61,195 nucleotides of DNA from Hyphomicrobiales bacterium (GTDB lineage: Bacteria > Pseudomonadota > Alphaproteobacteria > Rhizobiales > Rhizobiaceae). The first letter of the stretch is position 1, and each line of letters opens with the position of its first letter. Below, in pieces: positions 1 to 7,656 of this stretch. The translations under genes and the position numbers were made by a program. Under the pieces are notes generated by a model. The model had not been told where the DNA came from. It saw nothing but the letters and a program-made list of their open reading frames with translations, and ran no database searches. The stretch spans positions 1-61,195 of the forward strand of contig UCIV01000002.1 of NCBI GenBank assembly GCA_900472575.1. Direction: 5' to 3'.

Positions 1-21
1 GCTAATGAGTCCGCGTCCTAG
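1..21. repeat. Inverted repeat arm, partner at 61116-61136
   Basis: These 21 bases match the reverse complement of 61116-61136 at 20 positions; the only difference is at base 15. Both copies contain ATG followed by AGT-CCG, so they could be short conserved coding starts rather than element ends. The match stops immediately inside the arm, and what lies outside the window is unknown. Confidence 0.6.
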
Positions 22-48
22 ATCAGAGGCTGACGCAAAGGAGCAAAC

Positions 49-1110
49 ATGACGAAGAAAGCACTGATCGTTGGCGCGAGCGGTATTATCGGCAGCGCAA
101 CGGCGGATGTCCTGCACAATGACGGCTGGAAGGTTTGGGGTCTGGCTCGCAAGCCATCGCAGCAAGGGAATGCAGTTCCTGTCCCAGCAGATCTTCTGGA
201 TTCCGCTGGCTTGGTAAATGCGCTCGCTGGCCTCGATCCGACACACGTTTTTATCTCAAGCTGGCTGCGGCAGCCAACTGAGGCGGAAAACATCCGCGTC
301 AATTCGGCGATGGTGCGAAACCTCCTCGATGCCCTGCGCCCCGTAGGATCAGTCCGCCACGTCGCGCTCGTCACCGGTCTGAAGCACTATCTCGGCCCAT
401 TCGAAGCTTACGGAAAAGGCGCGCTGCCGCAAACGCCATTTCGGGAAGAGCAGGGCAGGCTCGAGGTCGACAATTTTTACTACGCCCAGGAAGACGAGGT
501 TTTTGCTGCGGCCGAGAAGGATGGTTTCAACTGGAGTATCCATCGCCCCCATACGGTCGTTGGCAAAGCGGTTGGCAATGCCATGAACATGGGCACCACG
601 TTGGCCGTCTACGCAACGATCTGCAAAGAGACAGGCCGGCCGTTCCGTTTCCCGGGAGTGGCAGCCCAATGGGACAGTCTTACCGACATGACAGACGCAC
701 GTCTGCTGGGTCGACATATGCTCTGGGCATCAACGACGTCGGATGCGACCAACAAGGACTTCAATGTCGTAAACGGCGATGTTTTTCGGTGGAGCTGGAT
801 GTGGACGCGGATCGCGAAGTGGTTCGGAATCGAGCCTATAGCATTCGATGGACAGATAAGACCATTGCAGGAGCAAATGGCCAATGACTCCGAAATCTGG
901 CGCGATATCGCCGGCCGGTATGAGCTGGTGGAAAGCGATCTGTCCCGCCTAACCTCTCCCTGGCATACAGATGCGGACCTCGGGCGACCGATCGAGGTGT
1001 TGACGGATATGTCGAGGAGCCGGAAACTAGGCTTTCTCGATTACCAGGCAACAGACGACGCGTTTTTTGATCTGTTCGAGCGGCTGCGTTTTGATCGCAT
1101 TATTCCGTAA
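49..1110 (+). CDS. PRISE-type SDR family oxidoreductase
   Basis: This is a 353-residue NAD(P)-dependent reductase of the extended short-chain dehydrogenase superfamily, most like the progesterone 5-beta-reductase/iridoid synthase-like (PRISE) group, which reduces enone substrates. The N-terminal GASGIIG motif (residues 9-15) is the Rossmann glycine loop. The PRISE-type catalytic Lys is Lys112 in VTGLKHYLG, and the Tyr lies in NFYYAQED near residues 144-145. The ATG has an AAGGAG box 5 bases upstream. It is cytoplasmic and apparently monocistronic, because a strong stem-loop follows the stop. The substrate cannot be read from the sequence; bacterial members act on small enones. Confidence 0.85.
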   Translation: MTKKALIVGASGIIGSATADVLHNDGWKVWGLARKPSQQGNAVPVPADLLDSAGLVNALAGLDPTHVFISSWLRQPTEAENIRVNSAMVRNLLDALRPVGSVRHVALVTGLKHYLGPFEAYGKGALPQTPFREEQGRLEVDNFYYAQEDEVFAAAEKDGFNWSIHRPHTVVGKAVGNAMNMGTTLAVYATICKETGRPFRFPGVAAQWDSLTDMTDARLLGRHMLWASTTSDATNKDFNVVNGDVFRWSWMWTRIAKWFGIEPIAFDGQIRPLQEQMANDSEIWRDIAGRYELVESDLSRLTSPWHTDADLGRPIEVLTDMSRSRKLGFLDYQATDDAFFDLFERLRFDRIIP

Positions 1111-1123
1111 CGCAGGCGTAACG

Positions 1124-1162
1124 GGATAGGACACCCACTTGTCAGGCGAGGGCGTCCTATCC
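1124..1162. terminator. Strong stem-loop between convergent genes
   Basis: Bases 1124-1136 and 1150-1162 pair over 12 of 13 positions around a 13-base loop. The structure sits 14 bases after the SDR stop and between two convergent genes. No T tract follows on either strand, so it may be a weak or factor-assisted terminator or an mRNA-stabilising hairpin. Confidence 0.55.
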
Positions 1163-1242
1163 TCGTCGTGTTGGATTGGCAGTAGGCCTACCTGGTCGCA
1201 GGCGGACGCTGGAGGTTCAACATTGGTTTTCTCGTGGGGTCG

Positions 1243-1413
1243 TCAAGGCGCCAGACATTCGTCGCAAATGCCGCAGCCATCTTCGTCCATCATCGAGCGT
1301 AGGCGCTGGCGACAACAACAAGCGCAGATGGACGTTTCGCCTTCAGTGGTTTGCTCCGGCGCTAGGATTTCCAAGTCTGCGTCTGAATACGTGTGAATTG
1401 CTGAGCCGTCCAT
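1243..1413 (-). CDS. Small cysteine-rich CxxC protein, hypothetical
   Basis: This 56-residue reading frame starts MDGSAIHTYSDADLE, with a GGGAG ribosome site 8 bases before the ATG. The first half is acidic. The second half carries a run of cysteines (CACCC), then RQRLRSMMDEDGCGICDEC close to the end. The CxxC...CxxC spacing resembles a small zinc-binding knuckle. I do not recognise a named family. The compact charged composition, good ribosome site and cysteine pattern argue for a real gene. It is convergent with the SDR gene and divergent from hsp20. Confidence 0.55.
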   Translation of the reverse strand: MDGSAIHTYSDADLEILAPEQTTEGETSICACCCRQRLRSMMDEDGCGICDECLAP

Positions 1414-1596
1414 CTCGATGCTCCCAAGTCGAGGATTGAGCATCGAAATAGGATGAGATTTGCGACGAACAAGAGCCGTCAAATTCACTGGAAAAATTTT
1501 CCGATGAGGTCTTGAACGGAGAAATCCGAGAAACCAAATCGTTCGGCACCGACGGCCCAATGAGGGAGTCGGTTGACCAAGGAAGCGGACACATCG

Positions 1597-1630
1597 CCTC
1601 CTTCCATGTTGCTTTGCGGAGGATATGGTT
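1597..1630 (+). promoter_or_regulatory. ROSE-type RNA thermometer hairpin
   Basis: The last hairpin before hsp20 has the ROSE arrangement. TTGCT (1609-1613) pairs with AGGA (1620-1623) of the ribosome site, leaving G1611 bulged or in a G-G contact. CCATG (1604-1608) pairs with TATGG (1624-1628), which extends the stem; the loop is 1614-1619. In rhizobial small heat-shock genes such elements hide the ribosome site at low temperature and melt on heating. The 5' part of the leader (from about 1450) probably holds the supporting hairpins. Confidence 0.85.
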
Positions 1631-2098
1631 ATGAGAACTGAGCTTGATTTTGCACCGCTGTACCGCTCGAGCATTGGCTTCGACCGTGTGTTCAACCTGC
1701 TGAGCAATAGGCAGCGCCTCAATGCTATCGATACCTGGCCTGCCTACGACATCGTCAAGACCGGAGAAGACGACTATCGCATCACAATGGCCGTGGCCGG
1801 CTTTGGCGAGGGCGATCTGGATATCACCCAGGAGCGCAACGTCATGGTGATCAAAGGCGGCAAAGCTGAAGAGCTCCAGGGCGAATATCTCCACCGCGGC
1901 ATTGCCGGTCGCTCGTTCGAGCGTAAGTTTGAGCTTGCGGATCACGTAAGGGTAGACGGTGCTGATCTCAGGCACGGCCTGCTGACGATTACTTTGAAGC
2001 GCGAGGTGCCGGAAGCTATGAAGCCCCGTAAGATCGAGATCGGTGTTGCACCGTCTAACGAACCGCTTCGCTTGGAAACTGACCGTCAAGTTGCCTGA
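1631..2098 (+). CDS. Small heat-shock protein, Hsp20/IbpA family
   Basis: This 155-residue holdase chaperone binds unfolding proteins in the cytoplasm. The N-terminus MRTELDFAPLYRSSIGFDRVF is typical of the IbpA class, and the alpha-crystallin domain spans roughly residues 35-140. An ATG at 1625 is only 2 bases from the GGAGG at 1618-1622, so the ATG at 1631 (8-base spacing) is the better start. Expression is probably controlled after transcription by the ROSE hairpin that covers this ribosome site. A hairpin terminator follows. The C-terminus lacks an obvious I-x-I motif; RKIEIGV is the closest match. Confidence 0.93.
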   Translation: MRTELDFAPLYRSSIGFDRVFNLLSNRQRLNAIDTWPAYDIVKTGEDDYRITMAVAGFGEGDLDITQERNVMVIKGGKAEELQGEYLHRGIAGRSFERKFELADHVRVDGADLRHGLLTITLKREVPEAMKPRKIEIGVAPSNEPLRLETDRQVA

Positions 2099-2194
2099 AC
2101 GAGAAGGCGGCAGCCCGCGGGGGCATTCGGTTGATAGGCCTCTGATCGTGATCGGGTCACATCTGACCGAAGGTCTCGTATAACCTACAGCTCG

Positions 2195-2225
2195 GCCGGC
2201 CTCATCGGGGCCGGCTTCCCCTTTC
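2195..2225 (+). terminator. Rho-independent terminator after hsp20
   Basis: GCCGGCC (2195-2201) pairs with GGCCGGC (2209-2215) and is followed by a pyrimidine-rich TTCCCCTTT tail. Confidence 0.7.
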
Positions 2226-2250
2226 ATGCAGAGCAAAGAAGGAGGTTCCG

Positions 2251-2547
2251 ATGTTACTCGCTCTGTTCGATAAACCGCTCTATGCGCAGCGTCGGTATTT
2301 CGTGCAAGAAATCACCGGGCTGGATGATGTGTTCGATTTCCTCGACGAGTGGCCACACGAGAAGCGCAACCTCGCTTATGACACGCTTGTCCGTTATTGC
2401 CGCGAGGCGGCAAACGGTCGCTGGCCAATCGACGCGGTTCGCGAGAACTTTCGAGTGTTTCTTAAGCAGAATGGCAAACTTGCCGAACTCGAGGACGTCC
2501 CACCGCACCTCCGGCGCGACACCGGCGCCAAGATCGGCGGAATGTAA
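2251..2547 (+). CDS. DUF982 domain protein
   Basis: This 98-residue protein has the layout of the rhizobial DUF982 family: an N-terminal strand region, a central VFDFLDEWP segment, then a helical stretch with a conserved cysteine (VRYCREAANGRW) and AVRENFRVFLKQNGK. The function of the family is unknown, although members are abundant in Rhizobiaceae. A strong AAGGAGG ribosome site lies just upstream. It follows the hsp20 terminator, so it probably has its own promoter in 2100-2240. Confidence 0.8.
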   Translation: MLLALFDKPLYAQRRYFVQEITGLDDVFDFLDEWPHEKRNLAYDTLVRYCREAANGRWPIDAVRENFRVFLKQNGKLAELEDVPPHLRRDTGAKIGGM

Positions 2548-2652
2548 GTGCCGGCCTAGCTCCTTGGTGCCGGAATCAAACCGGCACCCTGATTATCATC
2601 TCCTAAAACGGACCTATCGCGGTGAAGCTCTTGTCTTTGGAGGAAAACGGTA

Positions 2653-3110
2653 GCGGAACCCTGTACGGCCGACGATCCCGAAACTCGTCTGGCGCTCTTC
2701 GACTTTGCCTTCGAGAACGCGCCGATCGCACTCGTTGATCTTGAGGGCTGCATTATCCGCGGCAACGCTGCTTTCGCCAAGCGTCTTTCGCTTCCTATAA
2801 GGTTCTTGGAACACATTTTAGAGACTTCATTTATCCAGAGGATTTTGAAGCGGATCTGATCCACGGCGCCGCGATGCGCGATGCCGAGGGTATCGCAGGT
2901 GACCGATCCGCAGGTGAGGCGGCTGCAAGCATTATTCTCGAGCGGGTCCGGGAGCCGATTGCAATTGCTGGTCGAGTCGCTGACGTCCGTGCGAGCATTG
3001 GCGGAACCTGGACGAACGCAAAGCGCGATGTGACACAGCTCCTCGAGGAGGCCGCCGCGCTTCTTTATAATGCGAGGGCGGCCGGAAGAGACGCCGTCAG
3101 GTTTCAGTAG
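2653..3110 (+). pseudogene. Decayed PAS-GGDEF diguanylate cyclase
   Basis: From about 2671 one frame reads as a PAS domain start (LFDFAFENAPIALVDLEGC, then NAAFAKRLS). Around 2805 the frame must shift to continue with FRDFIYPEDFEADL, another typical PAS segment. From about 2920 the text resembles the C-terminal half of a GGDEF domain (REPIAIAG, then VRASIG, then LLYNARAAGRDAV before the stop). The catalytic GGDEF motif and the surrounding 80 or so residues are missing. This is a frameshifted, internally deleted gene and should make no c-di-GMP. Confidence 0.65.
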
Positions 3111-3327
3111 GCATTCCTGACGATGGGTTGATAGAACCACCATCGGCGTCAGGGATGTCGGTTGGTTTTGCATCGGGTACGTTCGGGTCCACTGCGCCAG
3201 CGACAGACCGCAGTCGTTGCGCCCGGCGGGCAGTTAGGTCGTTGTATCGAGAGCTTAAATCAGAAATGTCGTACTCGCCGCTGATCCATAGCACGACCCA
3301 TCCCAGGAACTCGGGGGGCGTCGTCAA
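3097..3327 (-). CDS. Hypothetical protein, doubtful
   Basis: A 76-residue frame starts at a TTG and reads TTPPEFLGWVVLWISGEYD, with a proline- and aspartate-rich tail. The ribosome site is poor and the frame overlaps the end of the GGDEF ruin. An antisense frame also stays open here. I list it only because its composition is less arginine-rich than the typical shadow frames in this region. Confidence 0.2.
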   Translation of the reverse strand: MTTPPEFLGWVVLWISGEYDISDLSSRYNDLTARRAQRLRSVAGAVDPNVPDAKPTDIPDADGGSINPSSGMPTET

Positions 3328-3329
3328 TG

Positions 3330-3747
3330 GCCGTTCCCCGCAACGCCGCTTTGGTGCGAACCTGTTCGAAAATCATTCACCGTCTGTCGCTGTCGATCAC
3401 CAGACCGTATCTCCCGTCATGAAGGCGTCTAAAGAAAGACCGCGAGACGTTCCGTATTGACGACGTATATGAATTCTTCCCATGCTTCGCGCGCAGACGA
3501 GAAAGGATCCATTTCATTCGGTGACCTGGGCTTCTAGGCTTTTAACCTCCATCGCCAATCATCACCAACTGAGGGGCGGAAGATTTCCACAATGACGTTG
3601 ATGGCGCCTTAGAGAAACAAGCGTAGCGAAGTTGCTTCGGCAAAGCTCAGTCTTTGAGTTAGTTGCTTCATGATTTCGAGCTCAACGGGTCGTGCATCAA
3701 AAATCTTGTTCTGGCAACCTAGTCGTCCTTGGCCTAAGGAAAGACCT
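3330..3747. other. Gene-free stretch ahead of the MarR gene
   Basis: I see no convincing coding signal. The last 100 bases presumably hold the promoter of the MarR-monooxygenase pair. An upstream in-frame extension of MarR to 3670 exists but lacks a ribosome site. Confidence 0.4.
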
Positions 3748-4197
3748 ATGCCAGAACAGGACGACCATATCCACCCAGACGCAACCGTCGCTCCCGGCTA
3801 TCTTGCTAACCACGCTGCCCGGGTGTTCAACCGTTTGATAGATACTGCCCTTCGGCCGTACGGGCTGTCACTTTCTCTGATTGCTCCGATCATGCTCCTG
3901 TCGTGGAAAGGGCCGATGCTCCAGCGCGACCTCGTGCGTTCCTCTGCCGTCAAACAACCGGCGATGGTCGCGCTTCTGGACAAGCTGGAAGCAATGGCCC
4001 TGATCCGCAGATCACCTTCGTTTACCGATCGCAGGGCGGCAATGGTGGAGTTGACGAGCAAGGGGCAGGAGGCGGCCTTGCGCGGACGCGACGCGCTCTT
4101 GGCTGCGAATGCCAAAGGGCTTGAAGGCTTTTCGTCGAAAGATGCGGCGACGTTGATACAGCTCTTACAACGGCTGATCGACAATTTCGAAAGCTAA
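3748..4197 (+). CDS. MarR family transcriptional regulator
   Basis: This 149-residue winged-helix repressor is of the MarR/SlyA type. The helices around GLSLSLIAPIMLLSWKGPMLQRDL lead into the recognition region (KQPAMVALLDKLEAMALIRR), followed by the wing with the family signature DRRAAMVELTSKGQ. The ATG at 3748 has an AAGGAAAG box 4 bases upstream, which is preferred over a longer in-frame start. It is encoded 53 bases before a flavin monooxygenase on the same strand, so it likely controls that gene and itself in response to a small phenolic or antibiotic-like ligand. Confidence 0.88.
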   Translation: MPEQDDHIHPDATVAPGYLANHAARVFNRLIDTALRPYGLSLSLIAPIMLLSWKGPMLQRDLVRSSAVKQPAMVALLDKLEAMALIRRSPSFTDRRAAMVELTSKGQEAALRGRDALLAANAKGLEGFSSKDAATLIQLLQRLIDNFES

Positions 4198-4250
4198 CGA
4201 CGGAACAAATGTATCATCAGTGATGTTCTTTGCGAAAAGGAGATCGTTGT

Positions 4251-5492
4251 ATGTCCCGTCGCATCCTCATCACCGGTGCAAGCGTCGCCGGCAACACCTC
4301 TGCCTGGTGGCTCGGCCGCTATGGCTTCGATGTGACCGTCGTCGAACGCAGCCCCGAATTTCGAGATGGCGGTCAGAACATTGACATTCGAGGTGTCGGC
4401 CGTGAAGTGCTTCACCGGATGGGACTTGAACAGATGGCGATCGATCATGGGACAGGGGAAGAGGGAACCGTCTGGATCGATGAGCAGGGCGGAGAGGTTG
4501 CCAAATTTGTTACCTCCGAGCTCGGTAGTGACGGCCCAACAGCGGAGATGGAAATCCTGCGTGGAGATCTCGCTCGCCTACTCTATGAGCCAGCCCGTGA
4601 ACGCGCGACGTTTCGCTTCGGCGATTCCATAGATCGGATTGAAGATGGTGCAGATGCTGTCTCTGTCACCTTCACCAGTGGGGAGACTGAACATTATGAT
4701 GCGGTCGTCATAGCGGAGGGCGTAGGCTCATCGACACGCGAGCTCGTTTTCCCTCAAGAAAACGTGCCGCGATGGATGGACCTCACGACTGCATATTTCA
4801 CCATACCGCGGCAGGCCGACGACGATCGGATGTGGCGCTGGTACCACGCGACAGATGGCCGGAGCATATCGCTGCGACCTGACACGCATGGAACGACGCG
4901 GGCCATGCTGACGCTGCAACAGCCACCAAATGGCGAGCAGGAATGGAGCGTCGAACGGCAGAAAGCCTATTTGCATGAACGCTTTTTGGACGCTGGCTGG
5001 GAGGCGCATAGGGTGTTGGCTGCCATGGAGGAAACCAAAGACTTCTACTTCGACGTGCTACGCCAGGTGCGAATGAAGCGATGGTCGAAGGGGCGCGTCG
5101 TTCTGACAGGCGACGCCGCCTGGTGCGCGACACCGCTTGCAGGCATAGGCGCTACGCTCGCGGTGACCGGCGGCTACGTGCTCGCCAGCGAATTGATGTG
5201 CAGCAGCGATATTGGGCAGTCTTTCTCGGCTTACGAGGAAGCCATGCGGCCAATGATCGAAAAGGGACAGGGCGTACCAAAGATTGCTCCTCGCCTGATG
5301 AACCCCCATACCAGACTTGGCATCAACCTCCTGCACAGCGTCCTCGACATCGCGAGCATGCCAGCTATCCGCGGCCTTGCTACTAAACTGTTTGCAAACG
5401 AACCGAAGACACCCGACCTTTCGCGTTATGATGAGCTAATGGTGCGCAACCAACAAATGGACTCAAACAATCAAGGCGTCGAAATTCTGTAG
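4251..5492 (+). CDS. FAD-dependent monooxygenase, PHBH/TetX-like
   Basis: This 413-residue class A flavoprotein monooxygenase hydroxylates or epoxidises a small molecule using NAD(P)H and O2. Visible features are the N-terminal dinucleotide fold (ILITGASVAGNTSAWWLGRYG, a variant GxGxxG) ending in VVERSPE, and the second FAD motif GRVVLTGDAAWCATPLAGIGA near residues 280-300. The start at 4251 has AAGGAG 8 bases upstream. CATCA-G-TGATG (4215-4225) in the short gap behind marR is a candidate operator. The family includes antibiotic-inactivating and aromatic-ring hydroxylases; the substrate is unknown. Confidence 0.88.
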   Translation: MSRRILITGASVAGNTSAWWLGRYGFDVTVVERSPEFRDGGQNIDIRGVGREVLHRMGLEQMAIDHGTGEEGTVWIDEQGGEVAKFVTSELGSDGPTAEMEILRGDLARLLYEPARERATFRFGDSIDRIEDGADAVSVTFTSGETEHYDAVVIAEGVGSSTRELVFPQENVPRWMDLTTAYFTIPRQADDDRMWRWYHATDGRSISLRPDTHGTTRAMLTLQQPPNGEQEWSVERQKAYLHERFLDAGWEAHRVLAAMEETKDFYFDVLRQVRMKRWSKGRVVLTGDAAWCATPLAGIGATLAVTGGYVLASELMCSSDIGQSFSAYEEAMRPMIEKGQGVPKIAPRLMNPHTRLGINLLHSVLDIASMPAIRGLATKLFANEPKTPDLSRYDELMVRNQQMDSNNQGVEIL

Positions 5493-5548
5493 ATTTCAAA
5501 TGCGCTGATCGTTGGGCAAAGCGCCTGATAACTCTCCATCATCTATCG

Positions 5549-6051
5549 CGATCGAGTCAGGCGGCCTCCTCCTCGATCGCAAGTTCTCTCAGCAGGGCAT
5601 GAATCTCGTCGCCACTCAGGCGAGAAGGGTCAAAACCACTGGAGGCGCCAATGCCGGCAAAGCGCTTGGCGAGGATGTCCGATGTGCCGATGAAGCCCAT
5701 TACCCAATTCGGAAAAGACCGGGATCGATTGAATCCAAGGCAAGCAGCGACACATCTTTCGTTCGTCTTGCTGGATGCGCTCGAAGGCTGCCTCGACGGT
5801 TCTGTTGCGAATATTCCGGATGGCTGAGAAGGGGTTTTCGTACGCTTGAGTCACGCGGATTTGATGTCGCGATTCTGCTGGAGCATTGCCACCATTCCGG
5901 TAAGCGCGCTCGGCCCAATACCGATAGCGCGTTCAACGATGCGGGCCTCTTCGCGAATAGCCTTTCGATCACTGCTGCTTGGATCGAGGGATACAGATGC
6001 GGTGCTGAGCGATAGGTGGACTTGCAATAACTCATTTATGGCAATAACCAT
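5549..6051 (-). pseudogene. Decayed coding remnant, unknown family
   Basis: Three minus-strand pieces in different frames look protein-like and in order: MVIAINELLQVHLS to QQNRDIKSA (6051-5851), TQAYENPFSAIRNIRN to IQQDE (about 5854-5760), and MGFIGTSDILAKRFAG to LAIEEEAA followed by a stop (about 5700-5560). The last piece has a natural acidic C-terminus. They probably derive from one gene broken by at least two frameshifts. I cannot name the family. No intact gene lies between 5492 and 6079. Confidence 0.35.
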
Positions 6052-6078
6052 GAGCTATAGAAAGGCTGCCTATAGCTC

Positions 6079-6231
6079 ATGAAATGGAACTGGCAGAATG
6101 CCAAATGGCCAAATTTCAGGTATGACGCAGCAAGCGTGATACCGTTGGAACAGAAATTCCTGCAGTCTGCCGGCGAGGTCATTGGTGCCGTCCGGCATTT
6201 CAATGAGGATGACAGCAATCAACTTCGCACG
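6079..6231 (+). pseudogene. Truncated Fic protein, N-terminal DUF4172 piece
   Basis: The frame starts MKWNWQNAKWPNFRYDAA and continues to about residue 50 (EDDSNQLR). This is the signature start of Fic-family AMP transferases that carry the N-terminal DUF4172 domain. After that point the similarity ends and the frame runs into a HipB-like regulator. The Fic core with its HxFxxGNGR active site is absent, so no AMPylation activity is expected. Confidence 0.65.
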
Positions 6232-6272
6232 GATTTCCGCATTGTCTTCACAATGACAGCGGAATTCCGCAT
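6231..6272. promoter_or_regulatory. Repeated palindromic half sites at XRE start
   Basis: GGATTTCCGCAT (6231-6242) and GGAATTCCGCAT (6261-6272) are spaced exactly 30 bases apart, about three helical turns. The second lies within the perfect palindrome GCGGAATTCCGC (6259-6270), just before an ATG. The arrangement suits autoregulation by the adjacent HipB-like protein. Confidence 0.5.
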
Positions 6273-6528
6273 GATCTCTACTGTTTTTCAGTCATTGGGT
6301 GCACAACTCCTCGCCGTTCGGAAAAAGCGTAACTTGAGCCAACCGGCACTGGCTGAGCGACTTGGCCGAAATCGTGCCCGCATATCCGAACTGGAACGTA
6401 ATCTTGCCAATAATCGTTTGGGCAGGGACCGTCTGAGCCTGTTTGCCGAACTCTTCGATACGCTCAACGTACGGAATTCCGTTCTGCCAAGCTGCAGGTC
6501 ACTGGTATCTCAATGGCGCAATCTCTAG
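6271..6528 (+). CDS. XRE-family regulator, HipB-like orphan antitoxin
   Basis: This 85-residue Cro/C1-type helix-turn-helix protein reads LGAQLLAVRKKRNLSQPALA, with the recognition helix near RNRARISELERNL and the HipB-like GRDRLSLFAELFDTLNV. HipB proteins repress and neutralise the HipA kinase, but no hipA follows here. The C-terminus after LNV departs from the family (NSVLPSCRSLVSQWRNL), suggesting truncation. The ATG at 6271 is chosen because possible operators end there; the frame stays open upstream through a Fic fragment, so a fusion product starting at 6079 is also possible. Confidence 0.6.
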   Translation: MISTVFQSLGAQLLAVRKKRNLSQPALAERLGRNRARISELERNLANNRLGRDRLSLFAELFDTLNVRNSVLPSCRSLVSQWRNL

Positions 6529-7113
6529 CCACCCGAAGCTATCCGACAATAGTTTATCAGAACCCGCCGATCGTCACCCGCTGATGGGGCAGCTCGCTAT
6601 AAGTTGAGGCGTCAAGCGACAGCGGAACATCGCCGGATGTCTATATCCGCTGTCTGGCCAATCTGCACAAGATGTTACAAAGTTTCAGATGTTTGGCCAA
6701 AGCGCTTGTGTGGGATTTAGGTTCAAATCCGTCCGCACAGCCTGAAAATAATGTGCGCGGTGCAGAAACTTTATCATTCGACGAACCGTCCTTGCTTCTA
6801 TGTTGGAAACTTGAGCTCCACGTCAGCCGGAGGAAATATGGTATATCGCGACAAAGACATTAATGTCGTTCTTGCGGATTTCCTTTGGGCAACAGTTCTT
6901 TTCGGAGGAAGTTGTCTCGATAGTTTGCTTAATCGCAATGTGCGCATTTTGGGGCAGTGGCCCGGTGTCAGGACTATCCTGATAATCGACGATCGCCCGC
7001 TTAGGACCATCTCGTTTCGTCTTGATCGGTCGCTGCCAAGATTTATTGACCGAGCCTCCTTGTCTTTCCAACTCCATGATCTCTATAAAAGGTCGGCGAC
7101 AAGGTTTTACCGG
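6529..7113. other. Gene-free stretch before the ECF operon
   Basis: I see no credible gene. A frame open in phase with the sigma factor from 6751 lacks family similarity and a ribosome site. The 3' part should contain the promoter of the sigma operon; ECF operons are often autoregulated, but I could not assign the boxes. Confidence 0.4.
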
Positions 7114-7656
7114 ATGCAAACCAGTGACATCGCAGATTTGATCAATAGGGTCGCCATCGGAGATCGATCCGCATTTGCGTCTCTCTACCAGGCCACCAAT
7201 CCGAGATTGTTCGCGATCTGCCTTCGGATCCTGAAGCACAGACCAGACGCGGAAGAAGCGCTACAGGAAGTCTATATCAAGGTCTGGCAACGAAGCAAAA
7301 CCTTTGCCACCGGTTCGGGTTCGCCACTAACCTGGCTTTCCGCGATTGCCCGAAACCACGCGATCGACGTCATCCGTGCCCGTAAACCGGTAACCGATGA
7401 TATCGATGAGGCATACGATCTCGCAGACGAGACTATCGCGACACCAGAGCAGCACATTCTGATTGCCGACGAGGGACGCCGCATCGACATCTGCATGCGC
7501 GAACTGGACGAAACCCATGCCAAAGCCGTCAGGCGTGCTTACGTGGAAGGGTTTAGCTATCTCGAATTGGCCGATCACCTGGATGTTCCCTTGAACACCG
7601 TTAGAACTTGGCTGCGCCGAAGCCTGTTGAAGCTCAGGGAGTGCATGCAGCGATGA
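7114..7656 (+). CDS. ECF RNA polymerase sigma factor
   Basis: This 180-residue group IV sigma factor has a region 2 segment (ASLYQATNPRLFAICLRIL, then PDAEEALQEVYIKVWQ), which contacts the -10 element and core polymerase. Region 4 (AVRRAYVEGFSYLELADHL, then PLNTVRTWLRRSLLKL) recognises the -35 element. The ATG at 7114 fits the family length. The stop codon overlaps the ATG of the anti-sigma gene, giving translational coupling and a likely 1:1 ratio. It probably drives this operon under a membrane or oxidative stress signal. Confidence 0.92.
   Translation: MQTSDIADLINRVAIGDRSAFASLYQATNPRLFAICLRILKHRPDAEEALQEVYIKVWQRSKTFATGSGSPLTWLSAIARNHAIDVIRARKPVTDDIDEAYDLADETIATPEQHILIADEGRRIDICMRELDETHAKAVRRAYVEGFSYLELADHLDVPLNTVRTWLRRSLLKLRECMQR

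Noticed and set aside
5512..6015. Plus-strand 167-residue frame
   Set aside because: Composition is irregular and the minus strand shows more natural protein text.
6690..6750. tRNA-like 3' half with a T-loop-like GGTTCAAATCC
   Set aside because: The T-stem does not pair and no D- or anticodon arm is present upstream.
7114..7656. Longer sigma-factor frame starting at 6751
   Set aside because: The extra 121 residues lack family similarity and a ribosome site; ECF length fits 7114.
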